From: Diplocarpon mali
Lineage: Eukaryota; Ascomycota; Leotiomycetes; Helotiales; Drepanopezizaceae
Direction: 5' to 3'
Assembly: GCA_024741835.1 (NCBI GenBank)
Contig: JAENRP010000052.1
Span: 62,001 to 126,000 of the forward strand
Length of the DNA: 64,000 bases
The position numbers and the translations under genes are program-made. Below, in pieces: positions 13,969-24,108 of the stretch; within the stretch, counting starts at the first letter, position 1, and the number at the start of each line of letters is the position of its first letter. The notes under the pieces were generated by a model, which worked only from the letters and a program-made list of their open reading frames with translations, searched no databases and had not been told where the DNA came from.

Positions 13969-15215
13969 TCAAGTTGCACGGTATGGAAGACGCGGCCCCT
14001 GAAAGTTCCTGTGACGGATGTGATCGGCGGCGCCTTCGTCGGTGCCCAGCGCGACCATCCTTGATTCCTGGCATATTTGCCTGCAGAGGGAAATGTTTAC
14101 TCCAAGGAGTGCATGCAGTGCTGTAGGCTGATGCTCAGGCTGGAATGGAATCGCTGCAATCCCTTGACGAGGAATTCCGATCGTCGGTGCTTGATGTAAT
14201 GGTCTGGTGCGTGACATGATGCATCAGCACCACATCACATATCTGGTTGAAAGACAGTGAGTAGTCGACGTGATTCGCGGCCCTACAATACGTATCCGCC
14301 ATAATTTGTTGTCCAAAGACATTATATCGGACATCTTCGCATCCTGATCTTCCGGACGCAGCACAGAGCTCGAGCAGGGTGTAAACGCCCGAACTCATCT
14401 TGCTGGTCGGACCGTGTTGCGGAGCGTTGTTCAACTTCGTCGTAGACAATTGTTATGGCAAACTATCAGATATAGCCTTCGCGAGTTCCAGCTGGTGATC
14501 CGTGACTGTGGAGTGTTGGTTTCTCGGGCTCGCTCGAGTCCGATAAAAGAAGTTGACCGACTTCAGCATGGAAAAGAGACGATCCCATTTCTGCTGTTGA
14601 TTCCCACAGTAGAGCTGAATCTCGCTCGTAAGCAGAAGCTCCTGCACAATCCACAACCGATGCCAGTACGGCCTCGAGCAAAGCGCCTGGACTGACCGCA
14701 GGACGGGTCGACTGATACGTTCCCTCTCGGTAGGGGGTTTAGGAAGTCCAGCGCCCGGCGACTCGTCTCGTCCGCCATCCCAAGCTACGCCACGACCTTA
14801 GACGCCCGGCTGTACACCATGCTCATCTGCCCAATTTGGTGATTCCGCTCCTCGGTGTCGAGCTGATTGATGTCGGGCTGATTGATGCACAGCGCATCGA
14901 TCCAGAAAGTCCGTGGCCGGTCGGCGTGTCGCAGATAGCGGAGGGCTTCCCGCAGGTTTCGATGGACTTTGTAGACGAGCCTGCCGAGTCGGATGGTTCT
15001 CATCTCTTTCTCGCCTCAAACATAAGACAAGGCCTCGTAGAGGGGAGTAGCGGATAATCGAACGTTTGAGAGAGAGCACCGGATATCTTGATTGCCAATC
15101 CTTCTGGAATGTGGCTGCAGATTGAGAAGCCGGATCTCGTCCGGGTATCGAAGCGGAGCGTGTACTCTCAACGATTGCACCGGGGGCCGTGGAGAGCCAG
15201 CTGAAGATTACCACA
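13969..15215 (-). pseudogene. HET-domain (heterokaryon incompatibility) pseudogene with Trp-to-stop changes
   Basis: Reading the minus strand gives the ordered hallmarks of the HET domain: DEIRLLNLQP, YEALSYV*G, LREALRYLR, FWIDALCINQPD, MVYSRASKVVA*LGMAD, RPYWHRLWIVQELL, then a region with RYNVFGQQIMA and DYSLSFNQICD. The first stop (TGA, 15016-15018) sits exactly at the conserved Trp of the YVWG motif, and the second (TAG, 14785-14787) at the conserved Trp of the WLG motif. A frame change falls near a five-base C tract (plus-strand G run 14734-14738), and a TAA lies at 14453-14455 in a position that could have been CAA. A last shifted frame holds CQESRMVALGTD, resembling the C-terminal part of such proteins. 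HET proteins trigger cell death on fusion of unlike hyphae; this copy cannot make a full protein. The original start was not located. Confidence 0.85.
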
Positions 15216-15970
15216 GCTAAACCGAGACCGTGACTTGAGCTGTTGGGGGATTATACAAGACGATCCACGCAGATGGTTTGGATCATAGATCAAGTAAATA
15301 CCACGAGGATTTGTTGCGTGGGGCTGTACTGATTAACGCCTTTGCCAACCGTGAACCCTGGGGCTGACATGGTCATGCAGCAATCCACACCGGCCTGTGT
15401 CAATATTCAGTCAATCCAGTCGAGTCGCACTCCAGTCACGAATCTCCACGCCTGTACGAGATCGAGGCTGAAAGGACGCTTAATGAGTCGGCGCTATGAG
15501 GCTTCATCTCGCGAGGCAAATGGACAATGCATTTCAACCATCTAACACGGGTTACGCGTTTGGAGACGAGGAACAAAAATTGATGACATTTTTGAACTTG
15601 TTGTGCGTACAGAACGATCTCCAGAGAATCAGTTGGAATCTCCGAACCTCCAAAAAAAGTTTCAACAGGCGCATTTACTCTCGCAGGAGAGCAAGGCGGG
15701 CTTGAAGCATATCGTGCACCGCATCACGTATTCCACGGGGAACACTCCGCAATCAGCGGGGAAAGATCCAATGATTGAGCCATGGCCGATGGCAAAACTC
15801 GGCAACTGGCCTCCGCCCTCAGACTCGCAAGGTTCGAGGACTATGCAACGCGAGGCGATCTCCAGTCGGAACATGGCAAAAAGACATCGCCTGAAGTTCT
15901 TTTGCAAATTGGGGCGCCGAGAAGGCATGACCCGGGTGAGAAGGGATTGGGCTCTAGCTTCGCGCAGGAG

Positions 15971-16105
15971 AGATGTGTATGTGAGAGAGGTATATGTGAG
16001 AGATGTGTATGTGAGAGATGTGAATGCGATAGATGTGAAAGCGAGAGAAGTGAACGCGAGAGATGTGAATGTGAGAGGTGTGAATGTGAGAGGTGTGTGT
16101 GACGA
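15971..16105 (+). repeat. 15-bp minisatellite, nine degenerate units in perfect register
   Basis: Nine head-to-tail units of consensus agatgtgtatgtgag run without indels; substitutions separate the copies. Because 15 is a multiple of three, all three plus-strand frames are partly open and encode a five-residue periodic peptide (for example DVYVR). I found no surrounding coding signal. Confidence 0.9.
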
Positions 16106-16250
16106 CAGAAGAGATCGAGGTTGGAATGACTATACCCAGACGCTACGCGCTAACTGTCATCGTCTCTGGGAGCTTGGACGCATGCTCAAGCGAGCTTCTC
16201 GTTCTCCAAGGGCTGTCGAGCCCATTGGCTGTTCGTCTCATGTAGCATGT

Positions 16251-16319
16251 ATGGATGTATGTGTATATATGTATGTGTGTATATATGTATATGTGTGTGT
16301 ATATATATATATGTATATG
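16251..16319 (+). repeat. TG/TA-rich microsatellite (left arm)
   Basis: Irregular gtatatat and gtgtgt words. It is the approximate reverse complement of the tract near 16.55-16.62 kb, so the two can pair as an imperfect inverted repeat with about 230 bp between them. Confidence 0.85.
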
Positions 16320-16544
16320 ACTAGGAATCAAGTAGTAGTCTAGAAGATTGCACGGGGAAGTAAGAACTGCAAACGATGGTTGTTGGGTGTCTTATATTCT
16401 ATGAGAGAGATGGTTCTCTGAACTCGAGAGTATCCAAGTATGTGGGTGTTTCGGCATTAGCGCCTTGGCACATGGTCATGTGACTATCATGTGATATACC
16501 CGCAGCAATAAATAATATACACACTAATTCAGATACAATTACAT

Positions 16545-16620
16545 ACACATATATACACATATATACACATATATACACATATATACACATATATACACAT
16601 ATATACACACACATATACAT
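16545..16620 (+). repeat. 10-bp satellite of atatacacat units (right arm)
   Basis: Five exact and further imperfect copies of atatacacat in tandem, ending in cacacacat. It is complementary in composition to the tract at 16251-16319. Confidence 0.92.
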
Positions 16621-16684
16621 CCATCCATACATCCATATCTGCATTTGCAGACGGATCCATCTGAACACACATCTCTTCATCCCG

Positions 16685-16855
16685 AGTATATCTTCACCCC
16701 GAGTATATCTTCACTCCCAGTATATCTTCACCCCGAGTATATCTTCACTCCCAGTATATCTTCACTCCCAGTATATCTTCACTCCCAGTATATCTTCACT
16801 CCCAGTATATCTTCACTCCCAGTATATCTTCACTCCCAGTATATCTTCACCCCGA
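16685..16855 (+). repeat. 17-bp minisatellite, ten copies
   Basis: Ten tandem copies of agtatatcttcactccc, with a second unit type ending in accccg instead of actccc at copies 1, 3 and 10. The near-identity of the copies suggests recent expansion. The period is not a multiple of three, so it is unlikely to be coding. Confidence 0.95.
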
Positions 16856-17759
16856 GCCAAGCGCCCTGACTCCCCTCCGGTCTCAGCATGCAGCCCGCCA
16901 CGGGCTTCTGCCGACGTTCATCCGCATCGCTCCCCACTCGATTTCCGCCCCGAACGCGAATCTCACGGTAAGCCGCACCCAGGGAACCCCACTGCGGAAT
17001 TCGCAGGAGACGACGACGTGCAACAGAATGTTGCCGGGGAAACACTCCCTGCTCGAACTCCCTCACACGCCTTTCGCGCTGCGAGGAGACTTTCGGCGAT
17101 TCCGCGCTGCGGGAGGATGAAGATGACCGGCCCAGGCTTTCGAGATGAGAGAGATGGGACCGTCCGGCGACTGGTGCTCCTGAAGCGTGACCCGGCTGCG
17201 TTTAAAGACGCGTGCATCCTCTTGAACGCCAAAACCTCAGGGGAGAGACAGCCGATGCCGTCGGGCCCTCATATGCGTAGCTGTGACTTGAGTGTCAGTG
17301 CAACGGCTCTCGATGTAAACAAACAGACGCATCTACACCAGGCCCCCGACGGCTGGCGCGACGCGGGCGACGCTGCTCACGTGATCCACGCCTGACAGCT
17401 CGCAACGCTTCTTGTCCTGCCCAACCTCTTCAATGGGGACTCGGCTGTTTATCGTCGACTGAGTTGCCAACCCGGTGGTTGTTTGGCGCAACACGACGCC
17501 GAGACTGGATTGGCCCGGCGCAGTGCAACGATGTCTGAACCCCCTCAGCGGCCCCGAATGCCCGATGCATCTCCCGCGAGAGACGGTCCGCCGACGAAGC
17601 GGATGGCGCTGTCTGAGAGACTGCATCAGAAACGTACAGCCACTACTCCTACTACGCAATAAACAATAGCGCCAGTCTCACGAATTTTTACCCCGCGCCT
17701 CCACCTCCGCCCGACAGGCGTGCCCAAGGCAAGGTTTGCCAGGCATTGCAGACATCATC

Positions 17760-17881
17760 ATGGCAGACATCAAACCCTTCCACACCGCCGTCCCGGATGC
17801 GCCGGCCTGCAGAAAGGCTTCGGGCTGGGATAGTACGCCGAGTCGGCGAACAATCTCATGTTGGCGCTGGGCTATGACCAG
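17760..17881 (+). pseudogene. Remnant of an epoxide hydrolase-type alpha/beta hydrolase
   Basis: An ATG-initiated piece reads MADIKPFHTAVPDA, matching the start of the epoxide hydrolase N-terminal region. After a frame change the sequence reads KGFGLG*YAESANNLMLALG, matching the later GFGL-QYAE...LMLALGYD stretch that normally lies roughly 100 residues downstream. The two pieces are therefore joined by an internal deletion, and the stop TAG at 17831-17833 stands where the family usually has Gln (CAG). The match to the conserved QGGDWG motif that should follow is lost. This reading is from remembered family patterns and the remnant is short, so it needs a homology search to confirm. Confidence 0.5.
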
Positions 17882-18088
17882 GACGGCAAGGCACGAGCAG
17901 CTCTGTCCCAGATGCCATGCTCACGGCCTGATAGTGAGGCAAGGTGTTTGTGCATCCCTCTCGGTCTTGAGAGAGGGCCTTGCTGGCCTGGGTAGGGAGA
18001 CTGGGGATCCATAATCACACGGGTAGTCGGGGCTCGCTTCCCACAACACAACAAGGCTTCCCTTTGGAACATGACGCTCGCCACCGAG

Positions 18089-18173
18089 CCGAGAGGGACA
18101 GCCGAGAAGGATAGCCGAGAGGGACAGTCGAGAGGGACACCCGAGAGGGATAGCCGAGAGGGACAGTCGAGAG
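18089..18173 (+). repeat. 13-bp minisatellite, about six and a half units
   Basis: Tandem units of consensus ccgagagggacag, with variants ending in atag or starting tcgag. No coding signal surrounds it. Confidence 0.9.
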
Positions 18174-18577
18174 CCCGGCCTCACCAGTGATCTCCCCAGC
18201 GCGCTCGTCTCTACCGCTCATGAGCCGAAACTAGATGAAGTAAGGCACAACATAAACTTCGTCTCATCCCCAACTACAGCGTCCACAGCCGTCTCAATTG
18301 CTGGCGCGAAAGGGCTTATCGCAAGCGAAGCGAGATGTAGATGTACATGCAGAGGAGGACGCTCTCTCCGGAGAAGGCTTCGACGTGATCGAAAAGGAAG
18401 ACGGAGACGAAGAACACGAACCGGAGTCGACAAGAACCCCTGGCCAGCCGACGGAAGTCCTGCGTTGAGGGAGGGGGTGCGCTCAGCGGAGCGAAGGTCT
18501 GCGAGACTATAGGTGGGAGAGAAGAGAAGAGAACTGCTCTTGCTGTCCAGTGCGGAACACCGCTAGCTCGCCTTTCG

Positions 18578-18599
18578 CTTCTCTTTCTTTTTCTTTTTC

Positions 18600-18631
<32 letters not shown>

Positions 18632-18656
18632 TTTCTCTTTCTTCTCTTCTCTTCCC
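18578..18656 (+). repeat. Polypyrimidine tract (ctttttctttt)
   Basis: A nearly pure C/T run made of ctttt words with a central T tract. It could be a transcript leader or simple-sequence DNA; no adjacent gene is supported. Confidence 0.9.
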
Positions 18657-19495
18657 CAGAGCGAGGTTCCGTATGATAGCCATGAGCACGGCGCTTGAAG
18701 TCTTCAGCGGACTTGAGCCGCTTGGTGTAGCTCGCTAGCGAACCCACCTCATGACCTGTGCGGCCTGCTCACGTCGGATGCCGAATTCTCGACACGAAGG
18801 GCTCGTCTGGTGAGCTTCGCGTGAAACTGATCCTTGGTTTCGTCCAGGGCGCACTATATCGGAAAGCTATGCTGAAAGCTGGTTCTAGAAATCTTGGAAT
18901 TGTGAGCTGGGTTGTGTATGGTAATGTTTATGGTCGAGGTGTAGAACGGAGGATAGACCCTAGGGGTTTGGGGGTGAGGCTATGTTGTACATTCAACCGC
19001 AGCATAGGAGTATTCAGAGTTTAGGTGCTTGGCTATCTTGTCTACGGTACGATCATCTAGGCTAGTGGATTGCGTTTCTGATATTAAAATCTTTGTGAGG
19101 ATTTTCGATACTACCGTGCTAGCCGCGAACTGATTTTGCAGAGCTGGTATCCGTTACTGTACCTTTCGCCGATTTATTCTTAACACTAGAATTCGTCCTT
19201 TTAGAATAGGTTTGAGACTAGTAACTTTACCATACGAAACGAGCCCTGAAACCTCTAAACTACTTGCAAGATGGGTCTTCAAATTCGATGCAAGCGAGGC
19301 TATTTTCGCGAGTGAGTTCGTCAAACTGGGCTTTGATGCTGTACCAACAGCCAAAGTAGACTAGATTTTACGCCACAATCTACTCCTTGAACTCGTATCA
19401 AGAACAGTAGTTCCGAGGTAAAGTAAGCCCACAGCGCAGCACAATGCCCAACCGGCACCGCTCAAGTAAACACCTCTCCAACCCCCCGACGACAC

Positions 19496-20203
19496 CTAGA
19501 GAATGGGCTGCGCCCTCCCCTCCTCAAACCTCCGACACCCCCAGATCGTAATCGTCGGAATCTTCCCATCAACACCCGCGCCCATGCTCCTCAGCACGAG
19601 CGCCAGCTCGCGCACGAGGTCCCTGGGCGTCATGACCGGCTCCCCCATCAGCTCCAGCTCCTCCTTGTACTCGGTCCACGTGTCGTACTGGAACTTGTCC
19701 AGCGGCGCGAGGTGCACGTCGCCCCCGTGGTACACGATGCGGTCGCTGTTCAGCTTGGTGAACTGCAGCGTGCCGAAGTAGGTGTCGAGCTCGCCCCAGT
19801 CGGCGATAGGCAGGATGAGCTCGCGCAGCGAGCTGAAGACGACGAAGAGGTCGTTGAGCTCGCCGGCGCGGAGGGCGGCCCAGGACCGGTGGTCGAGGAT
19901 CAGCTTGGTGATGTAGCGCTTCTGGGAGGGGGGGATGGTTTCGCTCCACTTGGGCAGATGTCAGTATCTCTTTCTTTGCATTTCTCTTCTTCTCTTCTTT
20001 CTCGTCTTGATGTTTCTCGGGGGAAGCATCGGAGACCGGAAACGTGATCTCGGAACTCATGATATGCGTCTCGGGGTTGGAGAGGATGGGATGTGAGATG
20101 ATATGGATGAAGAGATACATACGTCCAGCGGGGAGTCGGATTGTACGTATAAGCCATCGCAAACGCTACCGTCGGGGTTCAGGAAGACAACGCGAGGCGC
20201 CAT
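19496..20203 (-). CDS. Hypothetical protein, possible 2EXR-like relative
   Basis: Predicted exons are 20123-20203 and 19496-19948, giving 177 aa. The start ATG (MAPRVVFLN) has the context CAAACA before it and is the first ATG in that frame. The donor is GTATGT and a CTGAC branch precedes the acceptor, but the acceptor reads AAG and the intron is 174 bp, longer than the ~50 bp usual in this window, so the exon join is uncertain. Exon 2 looks strongly protein-like: KRYITKLILDHRSWAALR, LNDLFVVFSSLRELILPIADW and a C-terminus ending RRFEEGRAQPIL. The PRVV motif and the later LRELIL/W pattern recall fungal 2EXR-domain proteins, but the usual N-terminal LPxELRxxIW is absent. No function can be given. 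Confidence 0.5.
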
Positions 20204-21041
20204 TGTTTGAACGGTGGCTTGGAAGGCTTGGGTTTCGTCTTTAGAGGCCTTTGACAGCAAGCGCTCGAGGTTTCTCTCGGTCTGTAATATAAAACATGAA
20301 ATCTCGAAATAGATGCGCAAGTGCGTGGTGACAATCCGGACGTCCGGGTTGTATATATAAATTGGCACGGTTCTCCCAAATCACGTGATACCTACGTCAC
20401 ATGGTCTACTGTGACATCAGGCTTCCTGCACATTCCTTGACGCAGCTCTTTTCAACCCTCCTTCATCATTGTTTTGGTCTCTATGTTCTGGTCTCTATGT
20501 TTTGTTCTCTACGGTATTGAGAATCACTTCGCTCTTTTGTGCTCGTCTTCCTAGTATTCATATTCTTCTACGCTCAATTATAAGCAGTGCCCGGAATGCC
20601 ACGATTCGGTTCGTTGCCAATCATGAGTCTTTATGTCAATCTCTTTACAAATAAGCGAATCGTGTCGAGACAACAGTCTCTATACCTGCGGTGGAGAATG
20701 TCAATCCATTCCTGAAAGACTCGCGATATCTCAGCTTGAACGGAGCTGAGAGGAACTGGGGTGTGATTTTAAATCTCTTATTTTGCATTTTCACCTCGAA
20801 ATGTTCTGCTGGATCTGGCGAGGAGGATCATCAAGCGAGTCTGGTTCTGCGAAAGTGAATCTCAGGGAGACATTTTCAATCATATCGCATATCAACTGAG
20901 TTGTTCTCAAAGCGGGGTATTCCTATGTTGGCATGCAGTCGGGCTTCATACCCGTGGCCCGTACATTCCTCGCCATGCTAAGGCTATATCTTCAAAAAAA
21001 CCGCGTCCAGTGAAGCAGTCTCCTTTAACGTTATCCATATC
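20204..21041. other. Divergent intergenic region
   Basis: This lies between the start of the minus-strand hypothetical gene and the start of the plus-strand DUF3494 gene, so it probably contains both promoters. A TATA-like word (tatatataa) is present near 20352-20360. No open frame is convincing. Confidence 0.5.
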
Positions 21042-23601
21042 ATGCCACTCTCCGCCATGAGAGTCCCCGTCGTCCTGTGCGTCTTGGGTCTCTGCGCCCT
21101 CAGCTCTGCACAAGTTTGATACTCTCTTAAGAAAGCAGACATATCCAAACTGACATATCCAGGTCAATCTGGGAGCAGCAAAATCCTATGGAGTCCTAGG
21201 CCGATTGAGCGTGACGAATACCGGCCCAACAACCATTTCCGGAGATCTTGGAACGGGAGGGACCAGCATCACAGGACAGGCTTCGATAACAGTCAGTGGG
21301 AATACTGTAATTGGCGAGGGGGCGAACGCGGCGTTCTCAGATGCCTCTACCGCGTATAATTTGGTTACGGGCTTTGGCCCTGGTCAAGATATATCAGGGG
21401 GTGATCTTGGGGGGCAAATCTTGCCCCCTGGCATATACAGATTCACCAGCTCTGCCCAACTGACTGGTACCTTGGTGCTCAACGGGACGGGGTCGCCTGA
21501 TGATGCATGGTATTTCCAAATCGCATCGTCGCTGACCACAGCCGGAGCCGTGCTTCTGAGTGGAGGTGGAAAGGCATGCAATGTCTACTGGGCTGTCGGA
21601 TCATCAGCAACACTGGGTACGGCAACCTCGTTTATCGGAACTATCCTTGCATCTGATTCAGTGACCTTTGTTACTGGGACGGTCCTCAACGGACGAGCTT
21701 TCGGACTCTCTGCTGAGGTGACGCTGGATTCAAATACTATCAGTGTTCCCGACTGCGCGGGATCGTCGTCGTCAAGCTCGATCGTACTTGGTACTTTCAC
21801 CCCGCTCGTAGAAAATCCGACTTCAGCAGCTTTGGTGCCAACTGCCATTGGGTCGGCTGTACTGCCTGTCATGTCGACTTTCACCTCTTCAGCTCTGGAG
21901 AACGATAGTCCGCCCAGTGCGATCGTGGCTCCTACAGCACTTCCTCAGAGCTCAATCGGGGGAGGCTTTCCCCCGGGGATATCGACTCCTATTGCAATAT
22001 CGTCGATACCTGTATTGAATCCACAAGCGACTTCAGACGAGCCGATCATACTTCCTAGGATATCGACGCTGATCTCAAGCGCATCAAATCTCGTATTAGA
22101 GATAGGGCTGACAAGCACGTTTCCCATGGCCACTTCCACCGAAAGGTAAGTCTCACCTGTTGATAGCATCCAAGAGATTATTGTGCCCAAGCCAAAGTAT
22201 CTGGCCTAATCACGTCCAGAAAGTTTTATGCTTCAGCTGATAATTCATCTCCGTTTTCAGTCCTCCGAGCTCCGGCTCGACCAGCAGTGAGATTCGTTCC
22301 GCGACTAGTGTTACGCCCTCAGCAGAGAGCTCGTCGGCGGCTGATCTCTCATCTTATTCGGCCTCGGCAGACCTGATCAATTCTTCAGCCTCTACTTCCA
22401 GCAATACCACTTTTTCCACTGGTTCTACTTCGTCCATGGAGAGCTCGTCTACCGCTAGTTTTTCATCTTCCTCAGCGTCGGCATACCTGATTTCTTCAGC
22501 CTCTACTTCCAGCAGTACGAATTCTTCCACAGCTATTTCTACTCTGCCAATGGAGATCTCTTCAGAATTGACGGAGACCTTGATCGAAGCTTACTCCCTA
22601 GTATCAGCATCAAAAAAACTCTCAATCACATCTTCAGTGGTCGCAATGGAATCGAGCGTGCTGAACTCGACTGCTTCCCCTTCCAAGAACTACACAATCG
22701 ATTATATTGCGTCGAATGCCGTCTCTACTATACTCTCAGCACGAATACTCGAATTCACGGCCACAGTATCCATCGTCTCAGCAGTGGAATCACTTTCCTC
22801 CAACGGGTTGGAGACGCCATGCCTGCAAGTTATCCCCATAGCAAAATATCCTGGCATAAACGTCGTTACCATGATACGCACCGTCATCTCTACCCTCACG
22901 TTCTGCCCACATAAAGCGACGTGTGCGGGGCAGACATCAGTCGTACGTCCGCATTCATTCCATGATGTCAAAATTTAATTCTCTCCCAGTGGACTGGCAG
23001 CGAAGGGCCTTTGCCGTGCTCCGCGCATTCAACATGTTCATGTGTCCTCCCGGGTGGCCCCAAGCCCTTTTCTACAGAGGTGGTTGTCGTGGCAGAGCTT
23101 TCTACCCTGACCTCGTGCCCGCACAAGAAGACATGTACTGGGCAGACATCTGCTGTAAGTTCTCGGAGGACTCGCTTCTGTTCACAGCTAAAATCATATG
23201 AGTGGACAGGTTCAAAAGGACCAACGACTTGCTCTGCGCTCACTAGCTGCTCATGCGTAATGCCTGGTGGGACCCAGACTGTGACTAGCTGTCCAGGCAG
23301 CGCGGTGTGTACTGGCCAGACAACGCAGTGGACTGGCTCTGAGGGACCAACCATTTGCCCCTCAAGCGTGACTTGTAATTGGGCTCTACCAAATATCGGG
23401 ACAGCAATTGTAGGCACAGCAGGCCCTCCGGCGTCAGAAGAGGTTGAGATGGTGCCAACAAGACCAGCAAATCTAGGGACTCCAAGCTCGACATCTGTAT
23501 CATGGAGCTCTGCTACACCAACAGCTGCCGGGGCTGTCAGTATAGAGAAGGCTAGGAGGGGCCTTGTTGGATTGGTGGTCGCTTTGCTAGGTCTGCTGTA
23601 G
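21042..23601 (+). CDS. Secreted DUF3494 (ice-binding-like) protein with Cys-rich modules and probable GPI anchor
   Basis: Five exons: 21042-21113, 21163-22145, 22261-22942, 22990-23154 and 23203-23601, giving 766 aa. A signal peptide (VVLCVLGLCALSSA) is followed by VNLGAAKSYGVLG and a complete DUF3494 domain: TISGDLG, GGQILPPGIYRFTS, DDAWYFQIASSL, VYWAVGSSATLGT, FIGTILASDSVTF, GTVLNGRAFGLSAEVTLD. This beta-helical fold is the one of microbial ice-binding proteins, but many members have no tested ice activity. Next is a long Ser/Thr-rich region, then modules of the form WTGSxGPTxC...CSCVxPGG...SCPxxxxCTGQT, two introns sitting exactly before the WTGS. The C-terminus (KARRGLVGLVVALLGLL) is hydrophobic with no charge after it, as in GPI signals. 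Role inferred: cell-surface or wall protein. A second in-frame ATG at 21057 would also work. Confidence 0.87.
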
Positions 23602-24108
23602 ACTGGATTGATTAGACGCTAGTGATGAAAAATGGTTTCTTAAGCATAGGTTTTAAGTCTGGGCTATATGGGTAGGTAATTCTAGGTAGGTAAGATTGAG
23701 CTTACTTTCTTCAAAGACATCATTGCGTTTGGTTGAGTTGCAAAGGCTTTGTGTCTGGTCACTATGCCAGACTAGCGTCTCGCTAATAAAGGCGCATCAA
23801 CAGCGACTACCTTCACCTTTACCTGCTCACTTGATAGCCCTGAGAATACAACACTTTCTTGATATTTGCCAACATATGCAAGATGCTACTTTAGTTTCTG
23901 ACTACTAGCTTTCAGTCGGTAGCTTGATCTGGCCCGCAGAGCCGACAAACAAAGATCGCGTCGCGTCGCGCACACTGATCACGTTCAACCTCCACGCTCC
24001 GACGAATCTTCGACCAGACACAGTCCAACCTACACCCTACAATCTCTAGCCTCAGCTCAATCGTCTTCTTGGAACAATAATTGAGTCTATATCAAGCCTT
24101 CTGCAGTT
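23602..24108. other. Intergenic, no gene seen
   Basis: About 500 bp between two plus-strand genes. The last 150 bp are CA/CT-rich and likely the 5' UTR and promoter of the downstream gene. Confidence 0.5.

Larger units (their letters stand above)
16860..19495. other. No intact gene; repeats and one gene remnant
   Basis: Apart from the epoxide-hydrolase-like remnant and the two repeats listed separately, I see no supported gene. Open frames up to about 140 codons occur on both strands near 17.0-17.7 kb and 18.3-18.7 kb but overlap each other and low-complexity sequence. Confidence 0.5.

Noticed and set aside
15603..16343. 246-codon plus-strand open frame through the 15-bp repeat
   Set aside because: Its length comes from the in-register 15-bp array and the TG/TA tract; no start context or domain outside the repeats.
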